Positions 7,195-15,699 of a stretch of 35,001 bases of DNA are shown here, in pieces. The notes beneath the pieces are model-generated. The model saw only the letters and a list, made by a program, of their open reading frames with translations. It did no database searches and had not been told where the DNA came from. The position numbers were made by a program, and so were the translations under genes. Origin of the DNA: Clostridia bacterium (GTDB lineage: Bacteria; Bacillota; Clostridia; Oscillospirales; CAG-272); the NCBI GenBank assembly GCA_017463405.1, contig JAFTPJ010000002.1:1-35001 (forward strand), given 5' to 3'. Numbering within the stretch: the stretch's first letter is position 1; each line of letters opens with the position of its first letter.

Positions 7195-9447
7195 TCACTC
7201 ATAGAAATTACGTGACAAGAATTCCTCCTGCCATTCCGGGGAAAGACTGGTAAATCTGGCGGAAAATCCACACACACGCACAATTAGATCAGGATATTTT
7301 TCCGGATGCTTCTGCGCATCCAGCAGTTCCTCGCGATTGACGCAGTTGAGTTGCAGTACCTGCACACCGGATGCCGCAACCGCGCGCAAAAACGCCTCGC
7401 AGGTGTCAAGCGTCATGCGATTCGACGGCAAAATGATATTCACTACGGAATTGGCGCTCCAACAGGACGAATCCATTTTCGCCATGGTGTTGATCACACT
7501 TGTCACAGAGGGAATCCTTTTCAAGCGGGACGGCGTCAGTCCCTGCGAAAAATACTCCCCGTTTCTGCGTCCGTCGGGTGTTGCAAGCGTTCGCTCCCCC
7601 CAGAAGCGGATTTCGGTATAGGTCAGATGCCCCATATTCACACGGCCTCCGTACGTTCCCGTCACGCCGTCCAACATTGCATACAGATCAGTGTTGAAGC
7701 GCACGGCAAGAGAAGTGGATGCCTCGGAGCCGTCTCCCCATCCCGGAGTACGGATTGCGTCGCGTCTCATTTCCTCAAATCCACTCCAGTTGGCGCGCAC
7801 CGCCGCCAAGAGCTCGGCAAGGGTGTATTTTTTCTCATCAAAGCACAGCGTTCTGATTGCAAGCAAGGAGTCCACGATATTGGGAAGCCCGAAGCACAAA
7901 AAGCGGTCATCCCAATATTTTCCGCCGCCTGCGGTCACGTCGCGCCCCTTTTCAATACAGCTCTCCAGTGTCGAGGAAAAGATCGGAAGCACGTCCACAC
8001 GACTCCACATGTTTCCGCCCTCGCGCGTAATACGCAAGCGTTCGCGGAACAAAACACCGATGTTTTCGCAGGTGATGCGGTAAACCTCCTCGAAGCTCTC
8101 CGCCCCATCGATCGGTTTAAACTCCATTCCGACCTTTTTCATCATATCCGTTTTGCGATGCAGAGAATATTCGAACGCCTTGAGCAGGTTGACGTACATA
8201 CCGCCATCCTCCTTTTCGGTTCCGTTTCCCACAAGCCCCCAACAGCCCGACACGAGATAATCGCGCGCCTCGTCCGACGGCCTTCCCGCGCGTACAAGAG
8301 CCGGTATCGTCGCGTCGTCGTTCTGATACAAAACCGATGATGTTCCGCGAATCACGTCAAGGTTGATCGCGTCCAGATATTCCTTCGGTGACGTCTTCGA
8401 AAAACGGCATTTGATCTTCGGAAAAATAATCTTTTCCTCCCGTGTCGCACGCAAAAACATCTCGGTCAGCTCGTTGTACACCGGTCGTCCGTCGGCATCG
8501 CAACCGCCCAGCACATAGGTATTTTCCAGCTCGTGATCGGCATAACCGACCATTTTCATGTCGTGATCATAGTGCGTATCAAAAGTGATCAGAAAGCGAC
8601 AGATCAAGTCATACGCATCCTCGGGTGTCAGGCGTCCTGCGTCAACGTCCTTGCGATAGAACGGATACAGATCCATATCCAAGCGCCCGAAGGAATTGAC
8701 ACCGATGCCCTCCAGCGCACCGACTGCCTTCCGCAAAAAGGCGTAAATATTCAGCGCTTCATAAAAGGTTTCGGGCGCTTCCCACGGTGCACGTGCCGCG
8801 CTAACTGCAATACGGTAAAGATTTTCAGATTTTTCGCGATTCGGCTCGAGCTTTGCGCGCACGCTTGCCGCCTCCGCAAATTTTTCGGAAATACGCTTGA
8901 CGCAGAGCAGACCGTCGCATACCGATTCCAGGAATGCGCGCGCCTCGCCGTTCTCCGCACGCTCCAAAGCAGCCTTGGCTTTTTCATACACACCGCGCAA
9001 GCCCATTGCAAGCACAGGGCGATAATTATATATAAAATGTTGAGAAACGTCATTATAAGGACCGCAGATCAGATAAAACAACTCTTCCCCCTGCACCTCG
9101 CGCAATCTCCACAATTCTTCGTTCTGCTCGCGAAACAGATGCTCGCGCCTTCGATAGACCCAGCCGCCCGCGTGACAGTGACCGTGAAAATCCCGCGCGC
9201 CGTCGCAGTGCGCCGCCATCGTACCCATCTCGTAATAAAACGGCAATGCACCGAACAGAACAGGCTCAAAGTAATCGGTGATCACACGGTACTGCAGGCG
9301 CTTCATCTCCCATACCGTCATGCCCTCGCGGTATGCCGCCTCCATTTCGCGCTCGGCAACTTCGCGAAATACCTCCGCACGTGAATCCGCCTCCGCGCGA
9401 TAATACTCCCACAGCTCTGCCCGAAGCGCCCTGTATTTTCGTGTCAT
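7195..9447 (-). CDS. Glycyl radical enzyme of the pyruvate formate-lyase family, substrate unknown (750 aa)
   Basis: An oxygen-sensitive glycyl radical enzyme. The C-terminal radical loop RVCGFSARF puts the radical on Gly727, and the thiyl Cys is in SGCWGLVGNG (Cys402). Known dehydratases of this superfamily carry GC-x-E, and pyruvate formate-lyase has adjacent Cys residues; this protein has GCWG, so neither chemistry can be assumed. Length is close to family members. The start is the ATG at 9447 with GGGAGG nine bases upstream; the in-frame extension to 9555 crosses the promoter and is rejected. No radical-SAM activating enzyme is encoded in this window, so activation must come in trans. It is divergent from an AraC regulator that probably controls it. 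Loss of activity is possible but both radical motifs are intact. Confidence 0.88.
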   Translation of the reverse strand: MTRKYRALRAELWEYYRAEADSRAEVFREVAEREMEAAYREGMTVWEMKRLQYRVITDYFEPVLFGALPFYYEMGTMAAHCDGARDFHGHCHAGGWVYRRREHLFREQNEELWRLREVQGEELFYLICGPYNDVSQHFIYNYRPVLAMGLRGVYEKAKAALERAENGEARAFLESVCDGLLCVKRISEKFAEAASVRAKLEPNREKSENLYRIAVSAARAPWEAPETFYEALNIYAFLRKAVGALEGIGVNSFGRLDMDLYPFYRKDVDAGRLTPEDAYDLICRFLITFDTHYDHDMKMVGYADHELENTYVLGGCDADGRPVYNELTEMFLRATREEKIIFPKIKCRFSKTSPKEYLDAINLDVIRGTSSVLYQNDDATIPALVRAGRPSDEARDYLVSGCWGLVGNGTEKEDGGMYVNLLKAFEYSLHRKTDMMKKVGMEFKPIDGAESFEEVYRITCENIGVLFRERLRITREGGNMWSRVDVLPIFSSTLESCIEKGRDVTAGGGKYWDDRFLCFGLPNIVDSLLAIRTLCFDEKKYTLAELLAAVRANWSGFEEMRRDAIRTPGWGDGSEASTSLAVRFNTDLYAMLDGVTGTYGGRVNMGHLTYTEIRFWGERTLATPDGRRNGEYFSQGLTPSRLKRIPSVTSVINTMAKMDSSCWSANSVVNIILPSNRMTLDTCEAFLRAVAASGVQVLQLNCVNREELLDAQKHPEKYPDLIVRVCGFSARFTSLSPEWQEEFLSRNFYE

Positions 9448-9482
9448 AATCGATTTCCTCCCGAAAAGTATTTGATAAAAGC

Positions 9483-9511
9483 AGTATAGCAAATCGTCGG
9501 GCGCGATACAA
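9483..9511 (-). promoter_or_regulatory. Promoter of the glycyl radical enzyme
   Basis: Minus strand TTGTAT (9506-9511), 17-base spacer, TATACT (9483-9488). The weak -35 box fits a promoter that needs an activator such as the divergent AraC protein. Confidence 0.7.
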
Positions 9512-9561
9512 TGCTTTTTTGAGAAATTTGTAAAATAAGGAAACAAAAAATCCATTTTTCA

Positions 9562-9590
9562 TTGACAAGCGACCCAAGCGCTTGTATAAT
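9562..9590 (+). promoter_or_regulatory. AraC-gene promoter with internal CAAGCG repeats
   Basis: Perfect consensus TTGACA (9562-9567), 17-base spacer, TATAAT (9585-9590). The spacer holds the palindrome CAAGCGCTTG (9575-9584), and CAAGCG is repeated directly at 9566-9571 and 9575-9580, nine bases apart. A bound protein there would block the polymerase, which suggests autoregulation. Confidence 0.85.
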
Positions 9591-9624
9591 AAAGACACAA
9601 CACATCACACATGGGAGGAACCCA

Positions 9625-10371
9625 ATGGGCTTTGATAATTTGCGCATCAAAAAAATATGCTTCGTTTTGAAATACCATCCCAACGCCATGCATTGGAAAG
9701 CAACCTCACGAACAGATCATTTCATCGGCATCATGCTCAGCGGAAGCTCGATCCATAATCTCGGCGGCAAAAAGCTTTCTTTCACACCGGATAGCGTTTA
9801 TTTCATGAATCAGTGCCAATCGTATGAGGTCGACGTGCAGGAAAAGGGGACTTCCTATTCCATTCATTTTACGACCTACGAACCCGTAGAAATGGAGAGT
9901 TTTTGCAAGAAAATCGAAAACGCCGAAAGTATCTATCGGCAGATCGAGCAGATCGATCGGATGTGGCGGCGCAATCCCGAGGGTGACTGCCATACAATGG
10001 CTGCAATGTATCGCTTATGCGCACAAATCGAAGAGATTGCGACATCACCTTACGCACCGACCGATCGCCGCGTCGCCGACGCCAAGGAATACTTGAATTT
10101 GCATTTCAAGGAAAAATCCTGCCTTGACGATGCCGCGAGGATCTGCGGACTGTCCCGCCGCCGCTTCGGCGACGTATTCAAGGCACAATTTCACACAACG
10201 CCCAATCGCTACGTTACCATGCGGAAGATCGAGCTGGCTCGCAAGCTTTTGGGCACGAACGGTCTTGCAACCGCCGAGGTCGCCTTCGCCTGCGGATTTT
10301 CGGACGTTTACTACTTCAGCAAGGTTTTCACCGCAGAAACGGGAATCAACCCGAGCAAATATCGAAAATAA
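9625..10371 (+). CDS. AraC-family transcriptional regulator (248 aa)
   Basis: The N-terminal half (about 15-110) is a cupin-like sensing domain, with HFIGIMLSGSS and a strand series typical of AraC ligand-binding parts. The C-terminal 100 residues carry two helix-turn-helix motifs: CLDDAARICGLSRRRFGDVFKA and the second, signature half ATAEVAFACGFSDVYYFSKVF, ending GINPSKYRK. The start at 9625 has GGGAGG six bases upstream; an upstream extension to 9562 overlaps the promoter and is rejected. The divergent neighbour is the glycyl radical enzyme, the likely target; the signal molecule may be its substrate. The family usually contains activators, and that is an inference here. Confidence 0.92.
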   Translation: MGFDNLRIKKICFVLKYHPNAMHWKATSRTDHFIGIMLSGSSIHNLGGKKLSFTPDSVYFMNQCQSYEVDVQEKGTSYSIHFTTYEPVEMESFCKKIENAESIYRQIEQIDRMWRRNPEGDCHTMAAMYRLCAQIEEIATSPYAPTDRRVADAKEYLNLHFKEKSCLDDAARICGLSRRRFGDVFKAQFHTTPNRYVTMRKIELARKLLGTNGLATAEVAFACGFSDVYYFSKVFTAETGINPSKYRK

Positions 10372-10372
10372 T

Positions 10373-10407
10373 GAAATCCCCGAACGTACTTTGCGCTCGG
10401 GGATTTC
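10373..10407. terminator. Bidirectional terminator between AraC gene and rny
   Basis: Eleven perfect base pairs (10373-10383 with 10397-10407). It follows the AraC stop by one base. On the minus strand the stem is followed by ATTATTTTCG, and it can serve rny, whose stop is 90 bases away. The plus-strand tract GTATTTCAAT is weaker. Confidence 0.7.
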
Positions 10408-10496
10408 GTATTTCAATCTATCGGAAGCCGAAACCGGCAATCATTTCATCATGATAAGATATATGATAAAATCCGTAAGGATCGGAAAAGACAGGA

Positions 10497-12041
10497 TTAC
10501 TTCGCATAATCGACCGTACGGGTCTCGCGGATCAAATTCAGCTTGATCTGTCCGGGATACTTGACTTCATCTTCAATCTTTTTCGCCATTTCACGCGCAA
10601 TCAGCTTCATTCCCTCGTCGTTGACGAGCTCGGGCTTGACCATCACGCGGATCTCACGTCCTGCCTGAATGGCATATGCTTTGTCTACGCCCGCAAAACC
10701 GACTGCAATTTCTTCCAACTTCTGCAAACGCTTGATGTAGTTCTCCATGTCCTCACGACGGGCGCCCGGTCTTGCTGCCGAAATTGCATCGGCTGCCTGT
10801 ACCAGAACCGCAACGATGGTGCGCGGCTCCACGTCGTTATGGTGTGCCTCCACCGCATGAAGAACCTCGGGATTTTCCTTGTACTTTCTCAACGCATTGA
10901 CGCCGAGCTCTACATGCGAGCCCTCCATGTCCTGCGGGAACGCCTTACCGATATCGTGCAACAGACCTGCACGGCGTGCCAGTGTTCCGTCCACACCGAG
11001 CTCATCCGCCATAATTCCTGCCAGCCATGCCACCTCAATGGAGTGCTGCAGTACATTTTGACCGTAGCTGGTTCTGTAGCGCAAGCGTCCCAGGAGCTTG
11101 ATCAGATCCGGGTGAATGCCGTGCACGTTGACCTCAAAGGTCGCACGCTCACCCGCCTGCTTGACAACCGCCTCTACCTCCTTGCGCGCTTTCTCGACCA
11201 TTTCCTCGATGCGCGCGGGATGAATACGACCGTCCGTAATCAGCTTTTCCAGTGCGAGTCTTGCGATCTCGCGGCGAACGGGATCGAAGCCCGAAATCGC
11301 GATGGTTTCAGGTGTATCGTCAATGATCAGCTCCACACCCGTCAGCGTTTCCAGCTTCTGAATGTTACGCCCCTCACGTCCGATAATACGTCCCTTCATT
11401 TCCTCATTCGGCAATGCAACTGCGGAAATCGTCGCCTCTGTCACATGATCCGCGGCACATCTCTGGATTGCAAGAGAGATCAGATTTCTTGCCTTGGTCT
11501 CTGCCTCCTCCTTGAACTGGCTTTCCAGCTCATCCATCTTCTGTGCCATTTCGTGCTTGGCTTCGGCTTCCACACGTGACAGAAGTTCTTCTTTTGCCTG
11601 CTCTGCCGTATAACCGGAAATTTCCTCCAAGCGCGTCAGATGCTGGCCCAAAACCTCGTTGATTTTTTCATGCAGTGCATCGTTTGCCTTCAGCTTTTCA
11701 TCCAGTTGCTCGCTCTTGCGTTCCAAAGCCTCCGCCTTTTTATCCAGATTTTCTTCCTTCTGGGTAATGCGACGCTCCTGGCGGGAAACCTCAGTGCGAC
11801 GCTCCTTGAGCTCGCGCTCGGTCTCATTGCGAAGGCGGAGTACATCCTCCTTTGCTTCCAGAACCAGTTCCTTCTTTTTTGCCTCGGCAGCCTTCTGTCC
11901 GTCATCCAAAATGCGCTTTGCTTCAGCCTCTGCAGAGCCGATCTTTTTCTCACCAATGTTCTTGCGTACCAAGAAGCCGATGAGAAGACCAATTGCCAAT
12001 GCGGCGACAATGCCAACAATCAGAATCCACAATTCTACCAT
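10497..12041 (-). CDS. rny: Ribonuclease Y
   Basis: A membrane-anchored endoribonuclease that starts mRNA decay in many Bacillota. The order of domains is standard: an N-terminal membrane helix (residues 4-25), a long charged coiled coil (about 35-180), a KH RNA-binding domain with [10 protein letters not shown] (217-226), and an HD domain with His333 and the HD pair at 362-363. The length (514 aa) is normal. The ATG at 12041 has GGGAGG nine bases upstream. It is monocistronic, with its own consensus promoter and a roughly 70-base leader that contains a short stem followed by six T residues (12077-12095). Confidence 0.97.
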   Translation of the reverse strand: MVELWILIVGIVAALAIGLLIGFLVRKNIGEKKIGSAEAEAKRILDDGQKAAEAKKKELVLEAKEDVLRLRNETERELKERRTEVSRQERRITQKEENLDKKAEALERKSEQLDEKLKANDALHEKINEVLGQHLTRLEEISGYTAEQAKEELLSRVEAEAKHEMAQKMDELESQFKEEAETKARNLISLAIQRCAADHVTEATISAVALPNEEMKGRIIGREGRNIQKLETLTGVELIIDDTPETIAISGFDPVRREIARLALEKLITDGRIHPARIEEMVEKARKEVEAVVKQAGERATFEVNVHGIHPDLIKLLGRLRYRTSYGQNVLQHSIEVAWLAGIMADELGVDGTLARRAGLLHDIGKAFPQDMEGSHVELGVNALRKYKENPEVLHAVEAHHNDVEPRTIVAVLVQAADAISAARPGARREDMENYIKRLQKLEEIAVGFAGVDKAYAIQAGREIRVMVKPELVNDEGMKLIAREMAKKIEDEVKYPGQIKLNLIRETRTVDYAK

Positions 12042-12116
12042 TCTTTTACACCTCCCTGTGTTTTGTTATTTGTATGAAAAAAGCACAAATTGCGCGAGTA
12101 TATCATACTGTTTTTT

Positions 12117-12145
12117 ATTATACACAATTTTTACGGCTTTGTCAA
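12117..12145 (-). promoter_or_regulatory. rny promoter
   Basis: Minus strand TTGACA (12140-12145), 17-base spacer, TATAAT (12117-12122): perfect consensus. Confidence 0.9.
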
Positions 12146-12190
12146 GACCCCCGACATTGATTTTCATCCTTTTTTCCAAAAAATGAGAGC

Positions 12191-12243
12191 AAAACGGCGC
12201 ATGCGGCAACACATTTCCATGTATTCCCCGCATCCGCCGTTTC
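12191..12243 (-). terminator. Terminator of the acyltransferase gene
   Basis: AAACGGCG pairs with CGCCGTTT at the base, then a G-G mismatch, then six more pairs, with a 20-base loop. Minus-strand reading continues into TTGCTCTCATTTTTT. Confidence 0.75.
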
Positions 12244-12246
12244 ATT

Positions 12247-13524
12247 TTATTCCTTATTACCGCGCGTACCGACGAGAGACATTTTATACAGCTCCTCCAC
12301 CGCGAGCCTTGTTTTTGCAACAATCCCCTCCTGTTTGGGGAAGCAATAATACAGTCGGTCACGGTCTCCGATGGAAATCATATCCCCGATCTCATACCAA
12401 AAATAATCGGAATTGAGGCTGTACGTCGCCAACGGCTTCTGCCCGTAGGTCAGCTTCCCGTCGCATCCAGTGAGGCGAAAGCCGTCACCGTCATGCGTCA
12501 GATGCCCGTTGCCCACCATATACAGTGCTCTGTGGTCAACGATCATCGCAATCTCCACATCGGTCTCCAGCGCATAGGCGCCCGCCTCCAATTCCCGTCT
12601 GACGCATTCTCTCTCCCAATCATACCAGGACGGGATATGAGAGATTTCCGTTTCTCCGTTCTCCGCATGCATCTGTCCTGACGGCTCCAGTCGGTACGTT
12701 TTGCCGCAAGCGCGGCAAATCAGGCGATCCCCCTCACCAATCGTCCTGCCCTCCGCCAGACAGTGCGGGCACTTATAAAGCACGCGCTCGAGTCCGACCG
12801 CACGGTCCGCTTCCCGAATTTCCACACCGTTTTGCAGTTGCCATTGAAAATGATCGAAGGAGAATGCATCATCCAGCACGCGATCCAATTCCTCTGTCGG
12901 AAGGCTTTGAATCTGCTCTGCTGTCAAAAGGCATTTCACTTCGGCGCTCACCTTCACCCGACGGTTGCGCAAGCCATTATACAGAGGAGTACGCAAAAAC
13001 GCACCGTTGGTATGTACGTGAAGCACCGGCACCTTCAGTAGCTTGAGCAGCCTCCCCATCTTCCGTGGGAGCGCCGTTGCCCGTCCGTCAAAGCTGTATC
13101 CCGCCTCGGGAAACATCAGCACGCTCGTCTTTTTCTTTTTCAGCATATAATCCATGTCGCGGATCAGTTTAAGATCACTGACAAATTTTTGGGTTTCGAT
13201 GCACCCCAACTGACGCATCAGCCAATCCTTACCGACAAATGCATCGGTCGTGGCAACGATTCCGTACGGCATCGGGTAAAAAATTCCCGACGCGATCTCC
13301 ATATCGAGAAAGCAGGAGTGATTCATCAAAATCAGATATGGTCCGCGTCCCGCTCTTTTGAGCTCTTTTTTGTCGCATTTGAAGCCCGTGGGGATTAGAT
13401 CCTTGCACGAGAGCAGGCGCACTAGAGTGCGGAACAGAATATTGGGGCGCTTCGGCTTTTTGCATGATTTTTGAGGCAGTGCAATGACCTCTTCATATGG
13501 CTTTTTAATGATTTTGATTTTCAT
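12247..13524 (-). CDS. PlsC-like acyltransferase with an internal zinc ribbon and extra C-terminal domain (425 aa)
   Basis: The N-terminal half is a 1-acylglycerol-3-phosphate acyltransferase fold: the catalytic NHSCFLD (N-H-x4-D type) lies at about residues 68-74, and FPEAGYSFDG (about 138-147) replaces the usual FPEGTRS. After it comes a zinc ribbon, CPHC (252-255) and CRAC (270-273), then about 150 residues rich in beta strands without a match I know. Ordinary PlsC proteins are about 200-250 residues, so this is a fusion. No membrane helix is obvious. I prefer the ATG at 13524 to that at 13539; both ribosome binding sites are weak. It is monocistronic. It could modify a lipid or another acyl acceptor; the donor and acceptor cannot be read here. 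Confidence 0.85.
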   Translation of the reverse strand: MKIKIIKKPYEEVIALPQKSCKKPKRPNILFRTLVRLLSCKDLIPTGFKCDKKELKRAGRGPYLILMNHSCFLDMEIASGIFYPMPYGIVATTDAFVGKDWLMRQLGCIETQKFVSDLKLIRDMDYMLKKKKTSVLMFPEAGYSFDGRATALPRKMGRLLKLLKVPVLHVHTNGAFLRTPLYNGLRNRRVKVSAEVKCLLTAEQIQSLPTEELDRVLDDAFSFDHFQWQLQNGVEIREADRAVGLERVLYKCPHCLAEGRTIGEGDRLICRACGKTYRLEPSGQMHAENGETEISHIPSWYDWERECVRRELEAGAYALETDVEIAMIVDHRALYMVGNGHLTHDGDGFRLTGCDGKLTYGQKPLATYSLNSDYFWYEIGDMISIGDRDRLYYCFPKQEGIVAKTRLAVEELYKMSLVGTRGNKE

Positions 13525-13573
13525 GGCGGTCTCTTTCATTTGTTAAAATTGTGAACATAGTTTTACCACCATT

Positions 13574-13602
13574 AGAATAACATATTTCGACGCGCTTGTC
13601 AA
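13574..13602 (-). promoter_or_regulatory. Promoter of the acyltransferase gene
   Basis: Minus strand TTGACA (13597-13602), 17-base spacer, TATTCT (13574-13579). The -35 overlaps the stop codon of the upstream DUF3737 gene; no terminator separates the units, so some readthrough is likely. Confidence 0.7.
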
Positions 13603-14432
13603 GAGGAGATTTCAATCCTGCAATCCGTTTTTTCATTCAGGATCAATTCTTCGACCGACGGGACTGTAATTTTTCCCGCATGCGGATTCTTGATGCTGAC
13701 AATGGGCGTTGTGATTTCCGCCTCCACATCGGACTTTTCAAACGCAAGATCGGCTTCATACATCTCGCAGTTGATCAATTTGAGATTTTTACAATAGCAG
13801 AACGGTTGCGTTCCGCTGATTTTGCAATTGATCAGAGTCAGATTCTCCGAATACCATGCCAGGTATTCACCCTTGACGGTGCAGTTACGCACAGTCACGT
13901 TTTCGGCATGCCAAAGCGCATCCTTCGTATCCAGCACGCAATCCTCGATCACGCCGTCCTTCACGTACTGAAAGGAGTACTTTCCTTTAAAATTGACACG
14001 GCACAGGGAAAAATCGGCGGCGCGGAGCAGAAAATACTCTCCCTCTGCTACGCTGTCCACCATCCGAAGAGATATTACCGACCAGCCGAATTCAGGAGAA
14101 CTGATATCGCTCCCGCGGATCGCAACATCGCGGCACTCGCGCAGTGCCTTGACGCCATGCATCTTCGTATCTTCAACAACGATCGCATCCGAATACCACA
14201 ACGGCGCGCGGCATTTTTCGGTCATCTCGCAGGAACGAATTGTCAAGCCATGGTCGTGCCAGAACGGATAGCGCAAATTGCAGTATGTACGCTCGACCAG
14301 AATATTGCTCGATTCCTTCAAGGCGCTCTCGCCGTCCTCTGTACCGTCAAAGGAGCAGTCAATCAGATGCACCGAGCGACTGCCGTAGAGCGCACGCTCC
14401 TCACCGAAGCGCTGTTTCGTAATCATGTCCAA
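13599..14432 (-). CDS. DUF3737-family right-handed beta-helix protein (277 aa)
   Basis: The DUF3737 family has no known function. The protein begins TKQRFGEERALYG and then shows short repeats built on L/I-x-x-C/S/D with alternating hydrophobic residues, such as VRNCTVKGEYLAWYSENLTL and INCKISGTQPFCYCKNLKL, consistent with a solenoid of parallel strands. The signature RYPFWHDHGL, with Trp and His at the centre, is present. There is no signal peptide, so it should be cytoplasmic. The start I favour is the TTG at 14432, eight bases from a perfect GGAGG (14441-14445); the ATG at 14426 is 14 bases away. It is last in the miaA-sepF operon, where divIVA often sits in relatives. Confidence 0.85.
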   Translation of the reverse strand: MDMITKQRFGEERALYGSRSVHLIDCSFDGTEDGESALKESSNILVERTYCNLRYPFWHDHGLTIRSCEMTEKCRAPLWYSDAIVVEDTKMHGVKALRECRDVAIRGSDISSPEFGWSVISLRMVDSVAEGEYFLLRAADFSLCRVNFKGKYSFQYVKDGVIEDCVLDTKDALWHAENVTVRNCTVKGEYLAWYSENLTLINCKISGTQPFCYCKNLKLINCEMYEADLAFEKSDVEAEITTPIVSIKNPHAGKITVPSVEELILNEKTDCRIEISS

Positions 14433-14452
14433 TGTACCTACCTCCTGCAAAA

Positions 14453-15301
14453 TCAAATAAGCTGATCGGCGCGCAGACGCAATCTGCCCTTGCGCGTCTC
14501 TCCGTCAAAGGCGCGGAGAATGAATCGCCCTTGCCCCCGCACCGAAATGGTCACAGGCGCGTGCAGAACGAAATCCACACGCTCCTCCGGTTCAAAATCC
14601 ACCTCGACAAGCCCGGAGCGAACCGCATTCTGTGCGTCGTCCCGCGAGAAATTACAAAGTGCTGCAACGACGCAATCCAACCGCTCGGACGCGACCGTGT
14701 CGCTGATGTGGCGGTAATTGCGACCGTCGGTAAACTGCTCGTCCGGCGTATAATCCATACATTTCACCGTGTCGTTGCCCACCTTCACCAGCGTCTCCTT
14801 CAGAAAAACGCCCAACGTATGCGGACAGAACACCACCGCCGTGTGCGGATCCTGCACAGCGATGTCGCCGATTGCGTCGCGATCAATGCCAAGTCCTAAA
14901 ACCGAGCCGAGAAAATCTCGATGCATCAGCGTACGGTAACCGCTTCCCTTGATACGGATCGCGCACACCGCCTCGGTCACCTCCTCGCCCAACAGCGCAC
15001 ACACCTCCTCGGCATCGCACGCGTCGACAGACGCGGAAAGACACGCAAGCAGATAATCGGGTAACAAAAACAAGCAGGCACGCTCCGCCTCGGCGTAACC
15101 GCCCCAAAGCCATGCCTGTTCCCATGCGCCGCGCGCACGCAGAAAGCGCTCCGCGCGCTTTTGGTCGCGCGGATTCAAAAATGCCAGACGTGCGACCGCA
15201 CCACGCTCGCATTGCGCGATTGCATCATCGAGACGCGCCTCCAGAAGATCCCGCTCGGCACTGCGTTCAGCGTTGCGTGCATCGCATTCCGTGCGTCCCA
15301 T
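14453..15301 (-). CDS. ylmH: YlmH family S4-domain RNA-binding protein (282 aa)
   Basis: YlmH proteins bind RNA through an S4 domain; the family has been linked to ribosome quality control, and the gene belongs to the division-associated ylm cluster. The N-terminal part (to about 75) is low in conservation; the middle carries FLNPRDQKRAERFL and LLPDY. The S4 domain lies at about 200-250: SERLDCVVAALCNFSRDDAQNAVRSG, then VEVDFEP. The start at 15301 is fixed by GGAGG seven bases upstream and by its TGATG junction with yggT, which implies coupled translation. The frame open to 15388 runs back into yggT and is not used. Confidence 0.92.
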   Translation of the reverse strand: MGRTECDARNAERSAERDLLEARLDDAIAQCERGAVARLAFLNPRDQKRAERFLRARGAWEQAWLWGGYAEAERACLFLLPDYLLACLSASVDACDAEEVCALLGEEVTEAVCAIRIKGSGYRTLMHRDFLGSVLGLGIDRDAIGDIAVQDPHTAVVFCPHTLGVFLKETLVKVGNDTVKCMDYTPDEQFTDGRNYRHISDTVASERLDCVVAALCNFSRDDAQNAVRSGLVEVDFEPEERVDFVLHAPVTISVRGQGRFILRAFDGETRKGRLRLRADQLI

Positions 15302-15576
15302 CAGAACACCTCCAACAGCAGCTGAACCACCATCAGGATCAGCCACGTCAGCATAAAGGGAATGTCGATCGGTACCCCCTCGAACCAATGCATCCGCTCA
15401 CAGAGCTTGCGCACTGGAAGAATCACCGGCTCTGTCACGGCATACAGAAACATCGAGATTTTACTCTCCCCAGTCTGGTCGAACCACGACAGAATCGCGC
15501 GCGCAAACATCGCCAGCTCGATCAAACTGATCAGCGCAATCGCCGTCGATCGGATCAAATATAAGGCAACTGCCAT
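15301..15576 (-). CDS. yggT: YggT family membrane protein (91 aa)
   Basis: A small integral membrane protein of the YggT/YlmG family with two membrane helices (about 5-24 and 70-88) flanking the conserved segment LPVRKLCERM. The role is unclear; the family is placed with division and osmotic functions. The start at 15576 has GGGAGG five bases upstream. It shares its stop/start junction with ylmH and follows a structured 123-base gap after sepF. Confidence 0.92.
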   Translation of the reverse strand: MAVALYLIRSTAIALISLIELAMFARAILSWFDQTGESKISMFLYAVTEPVILPVRKLCERMHWFEGVPIDIPFMLTWLILMVVQLLLEVF

Positions 15577-15600
15577 AAACTCCTCCCATAAAACAGCGTC

Positions 15601-15640
15601 TTGGAGAAGAAAGCCTCACAAGGTGCGCCCTCTTCTCCAA
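15601..15640 (-). promoter_or_regulatory. Stem-loop upstream of yggT
   Basis: TTGGAGAAGA (15601-15610) is the exact inverse of TCTTCTCCAA (15631-15640), leaving a 20-base loop. On the minus strand it is followed by GACGCTGTTTTATGGG, so it is a weak terminator, attenuator or RNA-processing element between sepF and yggT. Confidence 0.55.
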
Positions 15641-15661
15641 GTCCTCTCTCAAAAGCTTACC

Positions 15662-15686
15662 GAGCAACGCCACACGGCGGTAGCTC
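15662..15686 (-). promoter_or_regulatory. Second stem-loop between sepF and yggT
   Basis: GAGC-aa-CGCC pairs with GGCG-gta-GCTC around a four-base ACAC loop. No T tract follows in either direction. Confidence 0.5.
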
Positions 15687-15699
15687 CCTGCAAGGAAAC

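Noticed and set aside
7306..9384. Long plus-strand frames (7306-8340 and 8533-9384) over the glycyl radical enzyme
   Set aside because: They are antisense shadows; the minus frame has conserved Cys and Gly radical motifs.
9448..9555. An N-terminal extension of the glycyl radical enzyme that resembles a hydrophobic segment
   Set aside because: It spans the predicted -35 and -10 boxes; the ATG at 9447 has GGGAGG nine bases upstream.
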